A stretch of DNA of 64,000 nt from Tetranychus cinnabarinus (GCA_022266195.1 WHVY01000003.1:5890001-5954000); one strand, 5' to 3'. Positions 32,011 to 45,475 are shown, numbered from the stretch's first letter. Made by a program: numbers and translations. The notes: generated by a model not told the origin, from the letters alone.

Positions 32011-33438
32011 TTTTGATGCTTTCAACCAGCTTTACTTATGCAAATTCACAAGATAAAAGAGAATGAAACAACCAGAGAATTATTTGAGAGAAAAAATTAA
32101 CAAGAACAAAAAGCTGTCCAAACAGTCAGCCGATTGATTAAATTAACTGTGGAGAAAGATTAGTTGCTGATTACTTATACACTCTTCTAACCGGTATAAA
32201 GTAAACTACCATTCAGAATTTACCATTACTTGGACGGTTGTGCTTAAGTAGTCGTATTTTTCACAGTTTTTTTTGATAAAATGGGTACTACGGTTACAAT
32301 CAACCTTTGATTTAAAAATCATAACATACAGCTACATTGCTGGTAAAGATACGAGATGAAAAAACTCATCAAAATAAGATAAAATTGCGAACCTGTGAGA
32401 TTGCGTTTAACTTTAAATATAACTCATTAATTGTGAGAGTAATGTAGTAAGAGTTATACTCACTGGAGAATAGACTGTAGTGATTAATTGCGATTGTAAT
32501 CACAAAAAAAAGATTTGCTAGAGACCGACAAAGATTTTTGCATTGATGAGTGACTACGTAAATCTCAAACTTAGCAACTAATTAAACAGTGATAATCTGA
32601 CAAAAAAGTGAAGCCAATGGTGATTAGGAAAACTCATCGCATGTCATTCAACTTATGCTAAAATTGATATAATTCAATCAGTTAAGAGTATCAGACCAAT
32701 TTACATGATTTATCTAATTCGAGCTTTACATTTTCAATTTTAGCTAACCAAAGGTCCCCTTACCGTAGAGTTGCTCATAACATTTTCAAATGATAGCCAT
32801 AAACATTTACAATGGCTTTGGTCTGTTAACTTGACTATGTACTGTATTTAAGGGATTGGAGATTAGATAGTCACTTAATTGTCTTATTAATTGAAACAAT
32901 GTTTTACGTGACAATTATAAATTGTCTTTCTCTTGCTAATCATAACACAAGTGTCTCACATATACAAAATGTGCAAAGTGCTGTTCAAAGTTTATTGTCT
33001 TTGTCTATTAAAAGGCTGTAATGAAAGATGATTAGCGGAAAATGCGATAAGTAAATTAACCAAATCAACAATTATTTACATACGACCAGTGAAATTTGTA
33101 ATTGTAACTATTGCTAGGAAATCAGATAGAAATAAATTTGAAAAAATGAAATATTACTGAATTATCCGATTCAATTGACTGCATCATTAATAAAAATGCC
33201 TCTAAAATGACAAATTTGTTACATTGTATTGAAAGAGAGTCATTATTGATTCCATTTAATGGCTGACCAAGCAATACTGTATATTGAGAAATGATTAATT
33301 TGTTCTGATGTTGTGATTTGCTGTCATCAAGAGTAATTTATCATGTTAACGCCATTATTGAGACGCACATTTGTTGGATAAAATCAGTTACAAAGATATT
33401 AATTCTTATTTCGTTTTCTCTTCGTTTCAGGCAAAGAA
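32011..33438. other. Intergenic region, no gene seen
   Basis: Divergent spacer between the zinc transporter (-) and the gustatory receptor (+). A pyrimidine-rich acceptor-like TTTCAG ends at 33430, just before the receptor ATG. Confidence 0.35.
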
Positions 33439-34595
33439 ATGCACCAGATAATACATGATAAGAAGAATGTTATAAAGCTAATTGAACCCACTGGACTGAT
33501 TGCTAAATCATTGCTTATGGACAGTAAAATCTACTTGATTGTCAATTTATTCATTGGATTCGTATTTGTTTTCAAAGGTTTATTTGTGATTTATGCTGCA
33601 TTCAATATTGAATCGTCTGAAGGAATCCTAATCAGTCGCATTGAGGATTTATTTAACCGAATAAACGATATATTGCTTGGCGTTTGTGTCATCTATTTCA
33701 GGATAAACCGTTCAAAGTATCAACGTTCCTTTTCAAGTCTTTCTCAAATTTTGGTTACTGACAATACTGTTGCTGATCAATATGTTTCTCATCATCGTAA
33801 AATTTTCCGATACATTTATTTGTTTGCAATTGTATATGAGTTTCTGTCTGATCTTGTCATGGATTATCCGCCTTATATCAGTAAGATGATAAAACATGAT
33901 CACACAGTCATTCGTAAGACCTTTGCTATCATAGTACGTTTATTGGTATCTTACGCTTGGATACTTTTTGTCCAGTTTATATTTGAGACGTGTGTTCATC
34001 TCCAGTCGGCATTCATTGTTATCAGTTCAAATGTTTCAAGAGTCAACAAACGAAGTCCACTATCCAGTCACAAAATTCAAACATTTCGTCAAATGTATTC
34101 TCAAACTGGTGAGATAATTGCTAATATTGATTCATTTCTTGTTTTAACCGTGCTTGGTCTTTACATTTACCTTGTGGCGACTTGTCATTTCAATCTTGTC
34201 AAGCTATTCCACGGCGAGAAAACATCTGAATCCATAATGGGTCTCATCTTTTTCGGGTCACATACTGTTTACCTGATATTTATGACCTTTCACTTTGTCC
34301 ATGTAAATTTGCTGTCGGTAAAATGTTATGCAACAGTTTATTCACTTTCCTTTGGTTACTATTCACCTGAAATAATCAATGAGGTAAATACTGACTAAAC
34401 TGATCTTCAATCAATTCTGGACTGATAATATTTTCTTATTTTCTGATTTAGATTAGACTGTTTCTGGAAAGAATCGGAAGACATGATGTTGGATTTACAT
34501 TTGCGAAAATCTTTGTAATTTCTTCTAATTTTGTCTCATCCCTTGCAACTATCTCACTGACCATTGCATTAGCAGCACCTAATTTATTGCAATGA
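33439..34595 (+). CDS. Gustatory receptor (7tm_7 family)
   Basis: Two exons, 33439-34383 and 34452-34595, with a 68-bp intron, give 362 residues and seven predicted membrane helices: near residues 30-52, 75-90, 125-145, 165-187, 232-252, 268-298 and 330-352. The short last exon encodes IRLFLERIGRHDVGFTFAKIF and helix 7, the exon structure and loop typical of arthropod gustatory receptors, which are ligand-gated channels for contact chemosensation. The usual TYxxxxxQF signature in helix 7 is not conserved here (TISLTIALAAPNLL), as in many mite receptors. The family is very large in T. urticae. TTTCAG directly before the ATG suggests an upstream non-coding or additional exon. AATAAA-type signals occur near 34940-34957. 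Confidence 0.8.
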
Positions 34596-35045
34596 AAACC
34601 ATTATTACTCTTTAAATTTGCTGTATTTCATGGTTCTCCTAATTTCCATGCCAAATGTTTGATTGGTTTATCTTGTTGTTATCACATCGATTGAAATATA
34701 TCAATATTTCATTGTTTTCATAATTTGTAATTTCATGTTTTCGGAGAGATCGGTAATGAAATTATGAAATAACTCATTATTTGCAAGTTGTAACAATTTA
34801 GAATAGAAATTAGATGAACAAAAAATAAGTACATGATTGATGTGTTTATAAATATAATTTATGTCGTTTTTGCAAGAGTAAAGATGATTTGCTGATTTGT
34901 AGTTATTCTTGTTTCATTTAAAATTGCAATGATTAGAAAAATAAATGATCAATAAAATGGATAACTTCATTTCATTGATCCCTTCGCCATACTTTGAATG
35001 CAAAGGTTAAATTGCCCAAGGTAGAAATTATTTGCCAGTTACAAA

Positions 35046-38000
35046 TTAAATTGCTAGATGCAAATATTCAGCGATGAAGACTTTGAAAATTTTGATTAGA
35101 TTGAGGATTGTTGGATGATTTAAAGCATCGCCATTATCAGACATTTTATGCCAAACTGATGGAAAAGGCATTGGAATGACATGGACAATTGGGACTCCTC
35201 TTGAAGCAAATGGTTTATGGTCATCATCAACGCCTCCAAAACTGAGTCGATTCTTGAAATAGGTGGTTGTAGTCTTTGGTGGTTCAGCTTCCAACAATGA
35301 TAAATCATTCAAACGTTGTTCTGTAAAAAATGTTATAAAAGTAAAATCACAATTAGTAAGTAATTCATCAATAAATATCCTTCAAAATTATCTGTTGAAC
35401 TCATTGGTTGTATCAATTATTACAGACAAATTGACGGTTACCTGCTCGTAATATTTTGGCATAAAGTGGATTGGTTTCTGGGAAATAACTGTAAATCGAT
35501 GGATTGGCTGTACCAAGAAGATCAAGAAGGACCATTACATCAATTCTGTCCAATTCTGAAGCATAATCTCCAGGACATCTTTGTCTATCAGCTTGATTCT
35601 TAGGAAATCTTGATTTATTCCAAAGAGCAGCTAAATGACGAGAACCATAAAGTGAATCCGTATCTGTCCAGTCTTTAAAAGCTTCTTCCCCATCAAAGAA
35701 TACAAATTGCAAAGTTAAATCATTACGTTCCTGTAAAAGAAGAGAAACAATTTTTGTTAAAATCATTGGAAAATATTGCAATTCAAAAAAGGAAACTTAC
35801 CGTTTTATGCTTCTGTAAACTTGATGAGAAATGACGAGCAATCTCAATCATCATTGAACAAGGGACAGCTGAATCGGTGGCAGCAACAAAATTTTTACCA
35901 GGAAATAATTTGGAGTCATAATGGCAAGCAATCATTAACCGACGGCAAGCTTTTGGGTTTAGAGTTGCAATTATATTAACAAAAGGTTTGGAACCATACG
36001 GAGTATTGGCCATAAAAGCATCTTCCTCAACTGTCCACCCTAAATCTCTCATCGAATTTTCTATGAACTGAAAAAGAAAAAATGATAAAAAGTAAATCAA
36101 ATGGCAAAACCAGAAACAAATACACCTAATAATGGGTACACATCAAAAACGATAAAAAGTTCACTTCACTAGCAATTTGGCTTTTCATAGTTAACAGACA
36201 ATACCAACTGTGAAGGATATTGAATGAACTATCTTTGACAGATTTAATTGTCAAATGAACATCCTTCAACATACAGTCAAAGAAAATGAGTTTGACCTAA
36301 AATAATTCAATTTAATGAATTAACTCATACCATAACACTTCATGAATCTCGATAAACTAAAAAATAATAAGATGGAAATGTGTTGCAACTCAATACATAT
36401 GTACTAAAAGGGTTGAATGATGGAATATTTATTCTGACTAAACAGCGTTACATAACAGTGTTAGTCAAACAAAATGATTTACTGCAGATCATTAAATGGT
36501 ATTCTAACGTCATAAAGTAATCTATCAATTATTAATCAGAATAGCCTTGATTTTCGAGACATTTAAAAACTAATATTCAAAAATCAGTAACTTCATTTTT
36601 TGACTTGCAGAGCTGATTATCATCAAGGCTCTTCTTTCCATGCATCTTTCGTGAACTCGGTGTATTTTTTTGACTATTTCCCTAGCTTTACAGTTATTGG
36701 CGCTATTGGTGAATATCAAGTTATAAAATTTTGTTACATCACATCAATATTGTGTGTATATCTTTTTACGACGACTTCTATGCCAAAAGCAATCGTATTC
36801 AATGTTGGAAGTTATAATATTGGTAACAAACAATAAAATCTGAAGCGAGTGCTGATGTTAACCTAATAAAAAAACAATAAAAATATGAATCAAATAGTTT
36901 CAGAAAATTGTAATCATTCGGACTTATCAATCAGTCTAGCTGATTAAATTTCGAGAATACGTTTATAAATCTCGTTCTTAGTCTACAATTCGCAGAGCAA
37001 ATTCAATCATCATCGAGCTGAAGTTATAAGTAATTAAATTGACTATAAATTTAAGCGACAGTAACATTATCCATGATCCAATGATGAACACGTTAACCAT
37101 TTCATTTTTATTAATAACTTTGTTCATTGCTATCAACATCGCCCATGTTTCATCTCATTTAGAGAGACCTGGTAAATATCTTGATCATGATCGTACAATA
37201 GTTGATTGTGCTCGATACAAGAGGGAAGCCAATCAACATAAATGTGTCCTGGCTCCATTCACAACTGAAGGCCCATACTTTTTGCCTGATGATCTTCAAC
37301 GATCAGATATTACTGATGGTCAAACTGGAGTTAATTTAGACTTGAATCTTAAATTAACCAACGCTAAAGATTGTTCCCCTTTATCCAACTATTTTGTTCA
37401 CATCTGGCAAGCCAATGCTTTGGGTCACTATTCAGGTGTACAAGAGTTTGATACTTTTCTTGAACCATATTTTCGTCCAAAGCCAATTTCTGATAAAAGA
37501 TTCCTTCGTGGTTATCAAGTAACTAATGAAGATGGTCAAGTAAACTTCAAAACAATCATTCCTGGTTGGTATTTTGGTCGCTGTATACACATTCATATTG
37601 AAGTTTATGCCAAAAATACTACAGATGGTAATGCTGTTAATTACATTGGCCAATTTTATTTCAAACAAGAATTGCCTGGACAATTGAAACTTGTCGAGCC
37701 TTATTCAAATAATCATAATCAACTTACACTAAATGATGCTGATGAAATTTTTGCAGTGACAAATGGACAAGATACAGTTCTTGATTTGGAGCCACAGGAA
37801 AATGGTTTCAGATCAGAATATATTGTAGCCATTAATCCAGATGTATCAGTTAAATATGATTATCTTTTCTTGTAGAAAAGAACATTAAAGATTATTGATT
37901 TTATGTAATTGTTACATAAAAGGGAAATACATATCCAATTGAAGTTAGTAAATGAATTATATTTGTTTCAATTTATTATTATTTACTGTCAACATTTGTT

Positions 38001-40535
38001 GAGTCTTATTTTTATATGATTTTTCTCGATACAGTAATTCCATCCCTAACATGGTTGAAGACTTCATGAATTGTAATCAATATAAGTTTCTCATTTTCAT
38101 CATTCTCATTGCACATTTATTAGCTCGGACTTTTCAGACAATTTTTGCCAGAATCAACAAGTAAAATATAAGTTAATCAACTTGAATCGGTCAAGATGCT
38201 AACCTATTTCAATTGGATATCATGATTGCTCTCACTTGAGTATCTTTCTTCTCATTAATTTATAACGATTGAGATTGGACTAGTTTCTGGTTTTCATCAG
38301 CAGAAAAGATTTCATTCCCAGTTGGAATGGCACAGGAATATTTATGATAATGATTGATTAAAAGATGAGATGGGAATGAAAAAAACCTACAAACATATTA
38401 ATAGAAATATGGAACTTTGAGGATAAAATAAAGCTACTTCTTAGGAACAACCTTTTCATGTGGATTAATATGTTTACCTGTATATTAAAAGCAAGATGTC
38501 AATGTCAATCCAATTAACACCTACGTATTGAGCAAGTTAACCTATTATTTAATCAAATTGTAGTTTATTGATCAAAATTGTAAGGTTAAATACTTGAATT
38601 ATGGTTCTATTTATGTGTTAACCAGAAATCTATTTTTGGGTTCATAAAATAACCGAAAAATACTTTGAAAATACCCTTCATATCTCTTTACCAATACTCT
38701 TTACTATTGTTATGCTGGATAAAATTGTACATTTTATCCTCTGTAGCTTCATTGTGAATTGATTACAAGCACAATTAAACAGTTAATTGGTTTGTATCTA
38801 TGGCGCTTTATGGTCAATAGTCCATTAACTTGTGCTGAAGGAAATCAGTTTGGGTTAAATGACTCTATTCACCTGAAAGGAGCAATTTAACGACAACATT
38901 TGCTGTTAATCACACAACCCATTGTTGTTTAACTAATTCTCAAGATACATTTAAACATTGATTCTTTGAACACCTGAATATTTAACAACATTATTTGAAA
39001 TTATTAAAATAATTGTAAACGTTTACACTCCAGTTAGACCAAATAAAGTATAAAAAATTGATTTGATACCATTAATGGTAAATATTTGTAGATTTTTTGG
39101 TCAATTTTCTTTCGGTATTTGGTATTTTGGTCTATTTATATTATTCCCATTGATTGGTTGTGGTCACTTAAATATACAGATATGAGAATAGAAAAGTTGA
39201 TTGGACAGAATTACAGATAATTGATATAAAATAGCAAATTAACCAGACATAATTGAAGACGCTGTTCAATAACTTACTATTTAATGATGTTGAGTTGACT
39301 GGAAACTAACAGACTTTCATTACCATTAGCAACATTTGACCAAACATTAGCAGAATTAATAGAAATTAAGGAAGATTTAATTACCTCTCGAACTTTTCTA
39401 TTCCCTTCGGTACCGGAAACTCTTGGAATCATGATGTTATTAAGTGTATAATTAAAATATTCATAGGTTTTCGGTGAATCACTGGCAATTGTATAAAGAT
39501 CATTGGTCTCCAGATACTTCAATTGATGATGCCACTGTAAGGAAAAGAGGTAAAACAAATTGAAAATAGTTGATTGAATAAACATAGTGATTACTAGAGA
39601 AAGGTTAAATAATTATGTTTGATCTGATCAGTGATTAAGTGACAGGGAATATATTTTTGCAAATCTAGAAATATCTGCATCGTATGCTTACAATTGTATT
39701 TTTCTTGTCTTCAAAGCTGTTTAACAATCACAGACAGATGATAATAAGTAAATAGAGTAATTGGTTGCAGGGAAACTAAACAATTAAGGTCACGACAGTT
39801 TGTCCTCAAAGTTGTTATACAGTTTAATGATTCACACTGAGATTTGACTGAATACTATGTTGGGCTTTGATCTTGACTGAACACAAAATTGGAGTTCATT
39901 GTAAAATAACTGTTGGTTGATTCACACAAACATCTAAAAGACATTTTATGCTGTTCATTTGATTAATAAATTGGGTATCTGGTTAAAACAAGCTCAGTAG
40001 TAAAGTAATCAAAATTGTCTTAAATTATTTGGGTTGACTTGTTGCCTTGACACTTTACATACATTATGCTTAACAATAGAAAGTCTGTTTAGAGACATTT
40101 GAAGGAATTTAATTATGAATTGTTAAGACTGGATGTTCCTTATATAATAAGGATATTAAGCTGATCAGTAATCAGTTCATTACATCAGTGATTTGATTAC
40201 TTCTAGAGTCAATTGATCAGCAAATCGGTGAGTTATCTCTGTAGGAAAGAATCATCTGAAGCGATCAGCTGTTCACACACTAATACATGTTTTGAAAAGA
40301 TTGACGTTTTTTGGATTTAATGCTACATTAATGTATTTTATATTGTTATTATTATATTTATATATTAATTTACTGATTTCCTATTTTTTATATTAATAGA
40401 TTACTATCACAAAGTTAATCTCACCTGTTTTGGGTCCCAATTGACTGCTCCGACTGGATCATTGGATAAAACATTGCTTGCTAATATTCTCATTAGATTT
40501 ATAAATGACCAGAAAACACTTGAGAAGTTGTTCAT
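35046..40535 (-). CDS. QPCT: Glutaminyl-peptide cyclotransferase (QPCT)
   Basis: Five exons on the minus strand: 40535-40425, 39534-39385, 36067-35801, 35730-35442 and 35320-35046. They give 363 residues with all phases matching. A hydrophobic N-terminus suggests entry to the secretory pathway. The enzyme is a zinc-dependent acyltransferase that turns N-terminal Gln (or Glu) of peptides into pyroglutamate. Zinc ligands are visible: Asp152 in ATDSAVP, Glu192 in FDGEEAF and His330 in VWHKM, matching human D159, E202 and H330. Also conserved are ACHYDSK, SLYGSRHLAA, VLLDLLG, GGVDDDHKPF and RGVPIVHVIP. Intron 2 is 3.3 kb and holds the dioxygenase gene on the other strand; intron 1 is 0.9 kb; the rest are 70-121 bp. 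Confidence 0.93.
36964..36969 (+). promoter_or_regulatory. TATA box of the nested dioxygenase gene
   Basis: TATAAA in TTTATAAAT, 112 bp upstream of the ATG at 37081. A 3-codon uORF (ATG ATC CAA TGA, 37073-37084) overlaps the dioxygenase start region. The gene therefore seems to have its own promoter inside the QPCT intron. Confidence 0.5.
37081..37875 (+). CDS. Secreted intradiol ring-cleavage dioxygenase
   Basis: A single exon of 264 residues. The ATG at 37081 (or the adjacent 37084) is preferred because upstream the frame has only a TTG. A signal peptide (MMNTLTISFLLITLFIAINI...) is followed by the intradiol dioxygenase fold. The non-haem Fe(III) ligands are all present: Tyr66 (TEGPY), Tyr164 (PGWY), His170 and His172 (CIHIH), with Arg167 nearby. 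The enzyme opens catechol rings between the two hydroxyls. In spider mites these secreted enzymes are known to degrade plant catecholic and phenolic compounds, and the family was acquired by horizontal transfer, probably from fungi. Absence of introns and the antisense position within a QPCT intron agree with insertion and later duplication of a foreign gene. Confidence 0.93.
   Translation: MMNTLTISFLLITLFIAINIAHVSSHLERPGKYLDHDRTIVDCARYKREANQHKCVLAPFTTEGPYFLPDDLQRSDITDGQTGVNLDLNLKLTNAKDCSPLSNYFVHIWQANALGHYSGVQEFDTFLEPYFRPKPISDKRFLRGYQVTNEDGQVNFKTIIPGWYFGRCIHIHIEVYAKNTTDGNAVNYIGQFYFKQELPGQLKLVEPYSNNHNQLTLNDADEIFAVTNGQDTVLDLEPQENGFRSEYIVAINPDVSVKYDYLFL
37876..39384. other. Remainder of QPCT intron 2
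   Basis: AT-rich, with no second gene or repeat recognised. ATTAAA at 37884-37889 is a weak candidate poly(A) signal for the dioxygenase. Confidence 0.35.
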
Positions 40536-41300
40536 GATTAAAATTAAGATAATTAATGACTTTAAAATAACACTTTAGGTTAAAAAAATATTGAAAAATT
40601 ATCACAAAAAAGACCAGCCTGATGTGAGATATAACACATGGGATAGCTTAATTATAACTGTGAAGTCAGTTGAAATGGTGAATAAGTTGACTTATTAAAG
40701 ATGAATAATTGAACGAATTGTTTAATTACAAACGATTAAAGTTATAAATTTAAGTTTAACAAAGTTGGTAAAAATGATATAAATAGAAACACGTATCCAT
40801 TATATTCAATTCAACAGCTTAATAACATGAGGTTGAGATAAGTTAAGCAACAAGTTTAACTGGTTGAAATGGAGTAACAGTTGTAATGTTACCTGTATTC
40901 AGTATTTTTGTTCACATTCACAATAACAATGACTGAGCTCACTCTCAATATGTTTTGACATGGAGAGAGAGAAGGAAAAACGTAAACAAAGTAGTAAACC
41001 AAATAAGATTTGACATGTGGTGATGGACAGATGATCTTTGAAGGTGAAGATGGATGGATTGAATATGGTGAAGAAACAATTGAATGATTTTGAAATGAGA
41101 TCTTGAAATATGGAAGTAAAATATATAAATGTGATTAAACAGAGCGTTCATAACCATTCACATAACATGTATCTTTATTGGTCCTTTCTGCTCCTGTCAC
41201 AATAATCAACTGACAATCCAATCATTTGCTGACTTTAAGATTCTGCTGCATAATTTTTCCAAATAACAAAATTTACTTAATAACCATTCTTGCTTATTAA
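40536..41300. other. Intergenic region between QPCT start and NRDE2 end
   Basis: Presumed QPCT promoter and NRDE2 3' flank. A short minus-strand open stretch (40945-41157) has no recognisable content. No feature supported. Confidence 0.35.
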
Positions 41301-44300
41301 TCATGCTGGCTCGGCATCCATTGATTGTTGTTGATCTGAGTTGTCAGTCTGAACACTTCGACCTTTCAGTAGAAGGTCAATCTCTTCGATAGGAGCTCTT
41401 AACCTTATTTCTTTCTCGGACATAATGGTAAGCAAATCAGTTAAAAGATGAGGAAAGGTGTCAATAGCATCAAGAAACAATATCTTAGACCAGGGACAGT
41501 TTTGAATGGCTCTGTAAACGATAGATTCAGCTTTCTTCATATTTCCATGGTCAGCATTGAATTTCATGAAGGTTCTCCATAAAACAATGATACCTTGGTT
41601 ACAAGGAAATGACAAGCATCTTTCAAATAAACCATTGATTCGTCTAATTATACCATCACAGGCTTGATTGCCTGCACTAGAATCTGTAAATGAGTATAAA
41701 ACGTAAAAAAATCATTAGAAAATTGTCATTTTCATTTGCATAAAACAAGTTTGATTATAAAATAGAGAAAGTTAATTCAAAGATGATTAGAAAAGTACGA
41801 CTGAAAATTTGGTTTCACAGATGACCTATTTATATGTGAGTCGCATTTACCTAAACTGTGCCTGAAACTAATGAGTAAGGAATTTATAAGACCTTATTGA
41901 CCTAGGGTCTTCATAGACTGCCCTTCTAGGGTGTCTCGGCATAATTTTTGAAAGGGTTTAGGTCCAATTAAATGCGTGACTTGCCTACTTTAGCAAGTTG
42001 CCTTTAATTGCTGGCTTGCCCTCAAAACTAAGATTAAAAAACAGCTTATCATAACATGAGCAATTTGATGTTCTTCTGTCGAGCTAACCTGGATAAAGAT
42101 AATGTTACGGTTATGTGATCTGATGATGAGATACTTTTTCATTAGTTTCCTACTTTTTTTGCATCATGAAAGATCTCAATTTTACAAATTGATCAATGTT
42201 TATCAATGCAAGCAATCTTAAACTCATTTAGTGTTGTTGTAATATCACGCAAGATGATGACCAATGGAAATTATTGAACTGCTGAAATTACCTTTTATGA
42301 TATTTAATCTCTTTAACTCGAAATGCAATTTGAATATCCAAATAACTAAATCACTTGATTCACTCTTGCGAATTAGATCGGTGAAGAATCTGTGAAGATA
42401 AAAATACAAGTTAGAATATTTTCCAATGAAATGTAATTTTAACCATCTCTTGAGTTAAACGCATTTAAAAAGCTTACCTATCAACTGCTATAGGAATAGC
42501 AATACTGGATTCGATATTGATAAACAATGAAAGGAAAGGTTTATGATTTGGGAATTGTTCCAATGCTCTTTTACATACATCTCGCAATGATGATATTGAT
42601 TTGATAGTCCTTTTAATATCAATTATCAAAAGTTGAAGGTAAATTGTGAATAAATCCAATTTTCTTGACTTAGATTGATCATTGGCTCTGAGTAGAGCTT
42701 CACACTCATCGAAGGCTAGGCTGGAATCATTAACAATTAAATAGACTAACAAATGGCAAAATAAGATATTGGATGTAAATTCATCAACTATCTCTGCCAT
42801 TATATCCAAAATCTTGGACGCTTTCAAGGCAAAGATGGGTGCATAATTTTCAAGCTTTTTACCCAATGTAACACTTGAAATCATCTTTAAGGCTTGGTTC
42901 TCAGTTTCACGCCAGCTGGATCCTTCGTATGACAAATTTTGAGAGTAGAGATCTTTTACATCAAATAAAAGTTCGCAATAATTGGAGACAAATTTGAATA
43001 AACGACGAGAATCGATTCTTCCTGTGAACAAATCAATGGCAGTTTCATATATGAGACAGGCTTCTTTGCGTTCACCTCGCTTCACTTCAAGCGTTGTCAG
43101 TAAATCCCACAAATCCAGATCATTTCGATAAATTTCAATCTTTAAGTAATCTTTGATTATTTTCTTTACTCCTTTATATTTCAAAGTGACACCAACTTGA
43201 CCAACAAGAAATTTTAATCTCCATGAGATTAATTGCTTTTCGTGAGGAGTTTCTTTAAATTGAGCTATCGATTGGATGAAAACTTGGTCTCGAAACGTGG
43301 TAAAGTCATCATCGAAAGCATTCAAACGTAGATTGAATAAGCTTTGGATAGGATTAATGATCAAAGAATCATCTATTAAAAATATCGAGTCCATGATATC
43401 ACTTGCATCAATTGCTCCAAGAAATTTAAGAAAATGTAAAATTAATAGATATTTAGTTGCATCCTCTTTGAATCGAAATAATATCTTTGCCAAATCATCA
43501 ATAAGAACGTTACGTTCTGTATCATCAGCTTGATCAGCATCAGGACCTTTTACTGGAAGCCAATAATATTTCTCTCGAAGCGTTTCAATCTCGACCCAAA
43601 GTTTAGCTTGATTATCGAAATATTTTTCCAACAGTGGATCCTCTAATTCATCAATCGGTTTTCTCGATGGCCCTTGGTTTAGCAATTTGTTTTTCATCAC
43701 ATTTTTCCAACCTTTAGCATCTAATTCACCGAATCTTGAGCAACCTGAATCCCAAAAAGGTTCAAGTATGGCCTTCCATTCAGATAATGGTTGGTCATAA
43801 GTTAAAAACTCTGGAGTGAATAAATTAAACTCGATGAGGACTTGCCATATAGCTATTGCCTTTTCTTGATAACCAGCTTGAGAAAGGAAAGTTGTATAAT
43901 GAAAAATAGTTTTAACGATTTCAGTTTCAAGATTTTCAGTCATTTGATGAGTTTGAAAAGTTCCTTCCAACATGCTATTGAAGATTTCGAAACATTTAAG
44001 GAAAGCTCGGTTTAGTTTGGGTACAGAGAAGTGTGAGATGTGTGTCTGAAGAAATATGAAATAATTTTTCCAAATGGTTGGATTATTTGGATGATTAAAA
44101 GTCATTTTTTTCCATTCCTTGTCAAGTTCATTAGGTGTTGCTATGAATCTCATAAGATTCAATCTTTCCAATTTAAGTCGCATACATTTAGGATTAAATT
44201 CAAGAGCTTTGTCAACTATACTCAGTTTTTTCTCAGCCAATACCGTCTCGCGAGATTTTGTACATTTCGATGAAGATGACCAGATAAATGAATCTTCTTG

Positions 44301-45224
44301 GAATTGAAGAAATTTGAACCATCTTTCAATATCGTTAGGATGCAAGCGAAGATATTCATTGAATTCTTTAGTCTTGTTTTGTACCGTCCATTGACTGCTT
44401 GATAATCTGAATTCTTCTTCGGAAGAAACGTGTGAGTTTTTCTTTGGATCTTGCGCTTTAATGTATAGGGCAGTTGCTTGATCGTGAACATCCTTCAAAC
44501 TGTCTCCCAAGTTATGAGAATCTTTTGAGATAACTTTAAATGCTGGTTCAGAAATCTGTAAATATTCAGGCAAAATGAAGATTTCATCTTTCTTAGTCAC
44601 AGTGATTGCCTCACAATTTTCATCTTGAACCATCTTTGAATCAAAATATCTTGTTGATCTCTGTTTAGCTTTATTCAAAGTCTGGCGAAGTCTTTTACTT
44701 TTAAAGCATTTTTTCTTGTCGTATGATGGAACAAGTAAGTTGTAAACACTTTCAAAAGCAAGATTGTTTCGATCTGGTCTTGGATCTTGCTGAAAAGCTT
44801 TTTCCGGAGGCAATCCAACCTCTTCGAGGAAGACTTTGTTGATGTAACTATCAGTCTTTTTTTCTTTCGATTTTTTTGGCCCCCATTCCGTCCTTTCTCT
44901 TTCTTCGGAACGATGTTTAGACTGTTTATCTTTCTTGACTTTTTTAGAAGCGTCTCGGGATTTTTTCTTCTTTTTCTTCTTCTTTTTAGACTTGTCACTT
45001 TCAACTCGAGCCTCCCCAATCAACTCGATATCAGTATCTCCACTGTCAGAAGCACTATCTTCGCTTATATTCACAGTTGTTGGTTTTTGATCCTTAAATC
45101 GATTAGCTTCATCATCATCAGCTATGGTTTCCACCGGGACTTGAAAACTTTGGTTACGAAGCCAGTCAGTGTTTGAAGGTTTTGAATCCCAATCATAACC
45201 AAGATTAGATGCTGATGGGAACAT
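41301..45224 (-). CDS. NRDE2: NRDE2 (nuclear RNAi / exosome-associated HAT-repeat protein)
   Basis: Three exons, 45224-42478, 42389-42292 and 41683-41301, join in frame to 1075 residues. The start is the ATG at 45224-45222 (MFPSASNLGYDWDSKPS). NRDE2 is a nuclear protein that binds the MTR4 helicase of the RNA exosome. In nematodes it is needed for nuclear RNAi and transcriptional silencing. The N-terminus holds a poly-lysine/acidic region (residues 60-140, nine Lys in a row). Next comes the conserved segment DSYINKVFLEE..LPPEKAFQQDPRPDRNNL, then many HAT/TPR-like helical repeats (for example RLHPNDIERWFKFLQFQE). The last exon matches the family C-terminus (YRAIQNCPWSKILFLDAID and MSEKEIRLRAPIEEIDLLL). 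The second intron is 608 bp. Confidence 0.92.
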
Positions 45225-45475
45225 GGTAAAATTATAATCAAATAATAAATTCAAACAGTCAATGAGTTAATAACTGTACTTAAAAACTGAGTTAGAAACT
45301 GAACATATGATTTTTTTATTGACATCTGCAGTTACTAGGCGAAACTGCAGATGGCGTTCAGTCTACTCTTGTTTATTTTGCTAAAAACACCAGCAAAATA
45401 AACCAAAACATTGAATAATCTTAATTTTGGATTAAATTGCTGTTTTTCACTAGTGTATAATAATTAAGCACTACA
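45225..45475. promoter_or_regulatory. Bidirectional promoter region, NRDE2 and VPS11-like
   Basis: Only 251 bp separate the two divergent start codons. The region contains a perfect 11-bp inverted repeat, CATCTGCAGTT and AACTGCAGATG, with a 9-bp spacer (45323-45353). Its right arm overlaps AGATGGCG, a YY1/CTCF-like core. No TATA box is obvious. Both genes are likely co-expressed from here (inference). Confidence 0.5.

Noticed and set aside
36600..36836. Plus-strand frame in QPCT intron 2 upstream of the dioxygenase
   Set aside because: No ATG at the start, no recognisable protein; in the 5' flank of the dioxygenase gene and probably chance.
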